64,000 nucleotides of DNA. Origin: Malaya genurostris. Its lineage: Eukaryota > Arthropoda > Insecta > Diptera > Culicidae. Location: contig NC_080571.1 of NCBI RefSeq assembly GCF_030247185.1, positions 11,326,131 to 11,390,130 of the forward strand, in the 5' to 3' direction. Below the pieces are notes generated by a model that had not been told where the DNA came from, did not search any database, and was given only the letters and a program-made list of their open reading frames with translations. The position numbers and the translations under genes were made by a program. Below, piece after piece: positions 61,901-64,000 of this stretch; the stretch's first letter is position 1, and every line of letters begins with the position of its first letter.

Positions 61901-64000
61901 CAATTGGCTTGGGAACTTGAGTCCGCATTTTTTGAGAAAATCAAGCGTTTGGAGCTTCAAATATTGCAAATGAATATTACAATATTGAGAGAAAAGGCCA
62001 TTGCACATATTTAACAGTTTCTCTCTGGAGAGTAAAGCGGCCCTTACACGAGACAATATTATTGTCAATACAAGGAGTATTGACAATACTTTTGATCGTG
62101 TAGTGGAAACTTCATTGGATTGAAGAAAATATTGTCAAAAAATCAAAACCGCTCATCAATCCGACAATACTTTCTCTTAAGAGAGAAACTGTTAAATATG
62201 TGCAATGACCTCTTCTCTCAATATTTTAATATTCATTTGCAATATTTAAAGTGCCAAACGCTTGAATTTTTCGAAAAACTCGGACTCAAGTTACCACGCC
62301 AATTGGATTGATGGTATTGACAATACTTTGGATTGACAATAATATTGTCACGTGTAAGGGCCGCTTAAGTATTGTCGGATTAATGAGCAGTTTTGATTTT
62401 TCGACAATATTTTCGTCAATCCAATGAAGTTTCCATTACACGATCAAAAGTATTGTCAATACTCCTTGTATTGACAATAATATTGTCTCGTGTAAAGCGG
62501 CCCAATCGAAAATGATAGAAAAAGGTTTCACAATAACTTTTACCTGTTGGTGCTCGAATCTGTAGTAGTTTAGGTTTCCAAAGACGTTCTGGGATGTAAT
62601 TACTTCGATTTGTCAAATTTTAGTCACTCTTTATTGCCAAACGTCACCGATTTTTAATACATCGATGAAAGAATGAGAATCGAAATTCTGCTCATTCTCC
62701 CTACAGACGTTAGTTTGGTTTCGTTTTGTCAATTATACTCTCTCATTTTTTCGATGAGAAACGAAAATGCTTTGTTTCTCTTCGTTTGTTCTGGTGGCGG
62801 TCATTTATGAATGAGACAGTAAAACATTGTAAATGATACTGTTGGAATGGTTTCTTTCATTGAGAATGCGTGACAATTTTAAGCTCTGGTGCATCTTCAA
62901 CAACTGACAACGATACCGATATTTGAAAGAAAAATAAAACCAAAAGAGGCAAAACAGTCCGAACAACAACAACAACGAAGAAATGAACGATGTGAAGAGT
63001 AATTCATTTCGCCTTTCAACTTGATAATACCGAGAATGACTATCGTCTGAGAAAAAGTGTAACAACGAAACCCAATAAAATAGTTTTATTGATTTTATTG
63101 ACATACAAAGTAGAAAATTGGCAGAACCTGTATAGCTCGGATCATAACACGTGTCAAATAAATGCATAAATCATGATTACTTGAACAGATGGTTTCTTTT
63201 TCAATGACCACATTCAACGATGCGAACTGACATTTTCTTAGATAGAATATTTACTTTATAGGCGCTATCATCAACAGAATAGTTTATAGCACATTCGGAC
63301 TTAGAATCCTTACCGCATTATCCTGTCTTGAAAATTTCGATACCAGAACACTTATTTTTGACGATTTGTGAGGATTGTTTCTTTCATGGCAGTTTTGTTT
63401 TCTGTGCGATATGTTCTTTTATTTTGAATTTTCTGATTACATTCAGATATTTGTCGAAGTATTTTTTGGTGCATCAGTAAATGACAGTTGTCACTACAGT
63501 TAAAATGCAAGGAAATCCCCATCCGTTCGATGTATAGTGAACGTAAAATGAGATTCTTCCTTTGTTCATGTTAATTCCATAAACCAATCTAACGCGACAG
63601 AAATAGACAATAATCGGGCAATTTGCGCAATTTCTCCTAAGAGCACAGCCATACAGAGCTCTTATCAACCCAAACTATAACATTACCATTAGCACAAGTG
63701 TTGGGTCAAAAAGTCATCGCTTTGTTTTGCTTCGCAGTGCTCAGAACAGTGTGTAGGAATTGTTTAGTCAAGAGAACTTTTTTTCCCGGTACTTGTTCGA
63801 TTCTGTGAAAAGCCAGGACCGGACATTCATATCGGAAACTTGGCAGACCGTTCCACAACCACAACCATCGGCCTAGATATGCCGTCGAAGAAAATGTTTG
63901 ATAAATTTTAAAACATTGTCCAAATTACCGCTCAAGTCTACACTCTCCATCATATCAGTCGAACCGAGACCGATCGCGTCGGAAGCGGGAATCGGTTTGG
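52609..64000 (-). CDS. myotubularin-related phosphatase (MTMR3/4-like), C-terminal part
   Basis: Partial: the 5' end with the phosphatase domain lies beyond 64000. The coding exons, in transcript order, are 64000-63929, 56190-55757, 55686-55196, 55124-54938, 54875-54771, 53331-53008 and 52938-52609. Phases agree at every junction and give 646 residues and a stop. A long disordered Ser/Asn/Gln region is followed by a coiled-coil-like segment, EEALQRELYATRLALLKK, and a FYVE zinc finger, then a Ser/Asn-rich tail. The FYVE is most like that of MTMR3 and MTMR4 (PDH, RKHHCR, LFQP, RLC, then SSLQPT after the finger). Those are endosomal PI3P/PI(3,5)P2 3-phosphatases. The assignment rests on the finger and its flanks. 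Confidence 0.85.
53008..53331 (-). CDS. MTMR-like FYVE zinc-finger exon
   Basis: Acceptor ATCTTTCAG|ACATCC. The exon encodes TSMVDSIIENASNCSWEAV, then the FYVE finger: WVPDH, CTTC, the basic PI3P-binding box RRKHHCRSCG, CADC, and RLCGPC, giving all eight zinc ligands. FYVE fingers bind PI3P on endosomal membranes. The best donor is ATTTCT|GTAGGT at 53007. An alternative phase-0 donor lies after CYQN, which would give a closer match to vertebrate MTMR3. Confidence 0.88.
53894..53966 (+). tRNA. tRNA-Met: tRNA-Met (elongator, anticodon CAT)
   Basis: Acceptor stem GCCTCGA pairs with TCGGGGC (one G-U), followed by discriminator A. D arm AGCGCAGTCGGTAGCGC (A box), anticodon loop CTCATAA, T arm GTGAG-TTCGATC-CTCAC (B box). 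The sequence matches the eukaryotic elongator Met tRNA with compensatory changes at the last acceptor pair. A long T run starting at 53971 serves as a Pol III terminator. No intron. It lies in an intron of the MTMR-like gene on the opposite strand. Confidence 0.95.
53971..53979 (+). terminator. Pol III terminator of tRNA-Met
   Basis: Uninterrupted T run five bases downstream of the tRNA 3' end. Confidence 0.8.
54083..54439 (-). other. open frames in an MTMR intron, possible alternative exon
   Basis: Two overlapping minus-strand frames, 118 and 82 codons. One has charged sequence (GTDAFEDEGIDRKDTFQML); the other ends in a hydrophobic segment (WLVVLCLCGCFIFM). Lying between the coiled-coil and FYVE exons, either could be an alternative terminal exon, but no convincing acceptor was fixed. 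Confidence 0.2.
54771..54875 (-). CDS. MTMR-like exon, coiled-coil segment
   Basis: 35 codons, LREEALQRELYATRLALL, then KKTCHNCNNQQYGNDDP, between TTTTTTCAG|CTCC and CCG|GTATGT, phase 0 on both sides. The CHNCNN pair resembles the cysteine pair before the FYVE finger in MTMR3/4. Confidence 0.85.
54938..55124 (-). CDS. MTMR-like exon, linker
   Basis: 187 nt between TTGTTCCAG|TATATC and CAGG|GTAAGC. Reads SPSATNSRFSTPGARSLPLT, then GLAHALSEQNLRLQQIVYEH, leading into the coiled coil. Confidence 0.82.
55196..55686 (-). CDS. MTMR-like exon, disordered Gln/His-rich region
   Basis: 491 nt from TTATTTCTAG|AAAAAT to GGAAG|GTAGGT. Contains IPKEQVDSRLKIVIPDAQ and MKSLNPMDESIIIQ, then a Gln/His-rich stretch (YQYHHHNHHSQ) and RRRRNSSNSKNDMSPN. 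Ends in phase 2. Confidence 0.82.
55757..56190 (-). CDS. MTMR-like exon, Ser/Asp-rich linker
   Basis: 434 nt from GTTTTGTTTAG|GAAAAT to GATAGG|GTAAGG. Encodes PSPPTVAPSPQHTSTNLWHG, SVETSTDTLVPLDQYPSPKR and an acidic Ser-rich stretch to DSKDYDR. Confidence 0.82.
56191..57470. other. MTMR intron, left part
   Basis: Intron DNA. A short frame at 56782-56988 (RIEVTKSAMKAKYMKERASK, then DDIKLVDEFEYLGSLIS) resembles the end of an RTE/R-type LINE reverse transcriptase and is probably a relic. Nothing else. Confidence 0.35.
57473..57574. repeat. 29-bp-arm hairpin
   Basis: The arms 57473-57501 and 57546-57574 are reverse complements at 28 of 29 positions (core ACCAGCTAGTCAAATTG against CAATTTGACTAGCTGGT) with a 44-base loop. 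It is compatible with a small fold-back repeat or a pre-miRNA-like hairpin. No evidence decides between them. Confidence 0.8.
57688..57870. repeat. ACCCG-rich degenerate tandem region
   Basis: Short units of the ACCCGAACCC / ACCCGTACCCG type repeated irregularly. They look like a decayed low-complexity part of a MITE. Confidence 0.5.
58035..58634 (+). mobile_element. hAT-type MITE, copy 1
   Basis: Ends CAGAGCTTAAAA and, reversed, CAGAGCTAATAA, flanked by a perfect 8-bp duplication GTCAGATG (58027-58034 and 58635-58642). An 8-bp target duplication and CAG termini are hallmarks of the hAT superfamily. 600 bp, no transposase. An inverse copy is at 61259-62888. Confidence 0.85.
58643..60327. other. 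MTMR intron, middle part
   Basis: AT-rich. No coding frame or clear element boundary recognised. Confidence 0.35.
60342..60724 (+). mobile_element. short retroposon with 14-bp target duplication
   Basis: Flanked by AACAATGTGTAACT (60328-60341 and 60725-60738). The inside is one continuous frame (THNSNDVAMDDMSNGKNDLQ, then SSPPRRRVTTRSNN) to TAA at about 60677. A 3' tail of about 45 bp follows, with AATAAA and a poly(A). It is probably the 5'-truncated end of a non-LTR element whose last ORF ends in a Ser/Asn-rich tail. The family is not identified. Confidence 0.75.
60739..61250. other. MTMR intron stretch
   Basis: Nothing recognised apart from a short T run at 61149-61156 next to GTCCTGGCCCATTCCACC, which may be the end of another repeat. 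Confidence 0.3.
61458..61788 (+). mobile_element. TA-type MITE, copy 1
   Basis: 331 bp with inverted termini of about 40 bp of the form AGCGGCCCTTACACGAGACA and ATATTATTGTCAATAC, flanked by TA. Internal repeats of TATTGTCAATAC. No coding capacity. Confidence 0.85.
61840..62503 (+). mobile_element. TA-type MITE, copy 2, interrupted by copy 3
   Basis: Its left half runs to 62032 and the right half resumes at 62368. It aligns with copy 1 across the break (GGAGAG then AAGTATTGTCGG). The right terminus is altered (TGTAAAGCGGCCC in place of TGTAAGGGCCGC). Confidence 0.8.
62035..62365 (-). mobile_element. TA-type MITE, copy 3, nested in copy 2
   Basis: 331 bp, opposite orientation to copy 2, flanked by TA (62033-62034 and 62366-62367). 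A MITE inserted in its own relative. Confidence 0.85.
62897..63928. other. MTMR intron, right part
   Basis: AT-rich, no gene recognised. Ends at the GT donor of the exon cut by the window edge. Confidence 0.4.
63929..64000 (-). CDS. MTMR-like exon, 3' end of an exon cut by the window edge
   Basis: The minus strand reads KPIPASDAIGLGSTDMMESV, then DLS plus one base before a GTAATT donor at 63928. The one-base phase fits exactly the two-base start of the next exon at 56190. The 5' side is outside the window. Confidence 0.7.

Larger units (their letters stand above)
61259..62888 (-). mobile_element. hAT-type MITE, copy 2, interrupted
   Basis: Inverse of copy 1, with CAGAGCTAATAG at the left and TTTAAGCTCTG at the right. 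The flanking 8-mers GTGCAGAC and GTGCATCT agree at the first five bases, consistent with a decayed target duplication. The TA-type MITE cluster (61458-62503) sits inside; without it the element would be about 585 bp, like copy 1. Confidence 0.75.

Noticed and set aside
61473..62311. Short frames with RGHCTYLTVSLWRE or LLNMCNGLFSQY
   Set aside because: They recur only because the TA-type MITE is present in three copies; no coding evidence.
1..64000. CRISPR arrays, bacterial operons or prophage
   Set aside because: No regularly spaced repeats with unique spacers and no prokaryotic gene organisation; spliced genes and Pol III tRNA features show eukaryotic DNA. The 106-bp array is a contiguous tandem repeat without spacers.

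Overview
The window is nuclear DNA of an insect, most likely a mosquito (Culicidae) and probably culicine. The evidence is AT-rich sequence with spliced insect genes, introns of 8 to 21 kb filled with nested transposons, and mobile families typical of mosquitoes: ITmD37E transposons, tRNA-derived SINEs, Jockey-type and I-like LINEs, Penelope-like elements, and MITEs using TA, TTAA or TAYA-type targets. Species cannot be fixed from sequence alone.

Two host genes are clear. A 5-oxoprolinase gene (OPLAH, + strand) has five coding exons between 17177 and 42208 and encodes about 1296 residues; all exon phases agree. Its first intron is about 21 kb and mostly mobile DNA. The 3' part of a myotubularin-related phosphatase gene (MTMR3/4-like, - strand) occupies 52609-64000: seven coding exons with consistent phases, ending in a FYVE zinc finger. 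Its phosphatase domain lies beyond the right edge. An elongator tRNA-Met(CAT) gene sits in one of its introns on the opposite strand. Two weaker gene ends converge near 7.8 kb: a last exon on + (6696-6775) and candidate exons on - (7927-8813). Neither is recognised.

Layout: 1-6.7 kb holds LINE and mariner relics, a TTAA-flanked MITE and a retroposon with a 23-bp target duplication. 6.7-8.8 kb holds the convergent gene ends. 8.9-16.6 kb is repeats, SINEs and ITmD37E copy A. 17.2-42.2 kb is OPLAH; its first intron carries a deleted mariner, a rearranged Penelope-like element with a candidate hammerhead ribozyme, ITmD37E copies B and C, a structurally complete 6-kb I-like LINE inserted in copy C, a long-TIR element and a second mariner relic. 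42.2-52.6 kb is a layered nest of repeats, including a transposase fossil split by a 5-kb block. 52.6-64 kb is the MTMR gene with a tRNA, hAT-type and TA-type MITEs, a short retroposon and a 29-bp-arm hairpin in its introns.

The two clear host genes have no evident functional link. Much of the structure reflects transposons inserting into transposons, and several insertions can be dated relative to one another from target-site duplications and restored reading frames.
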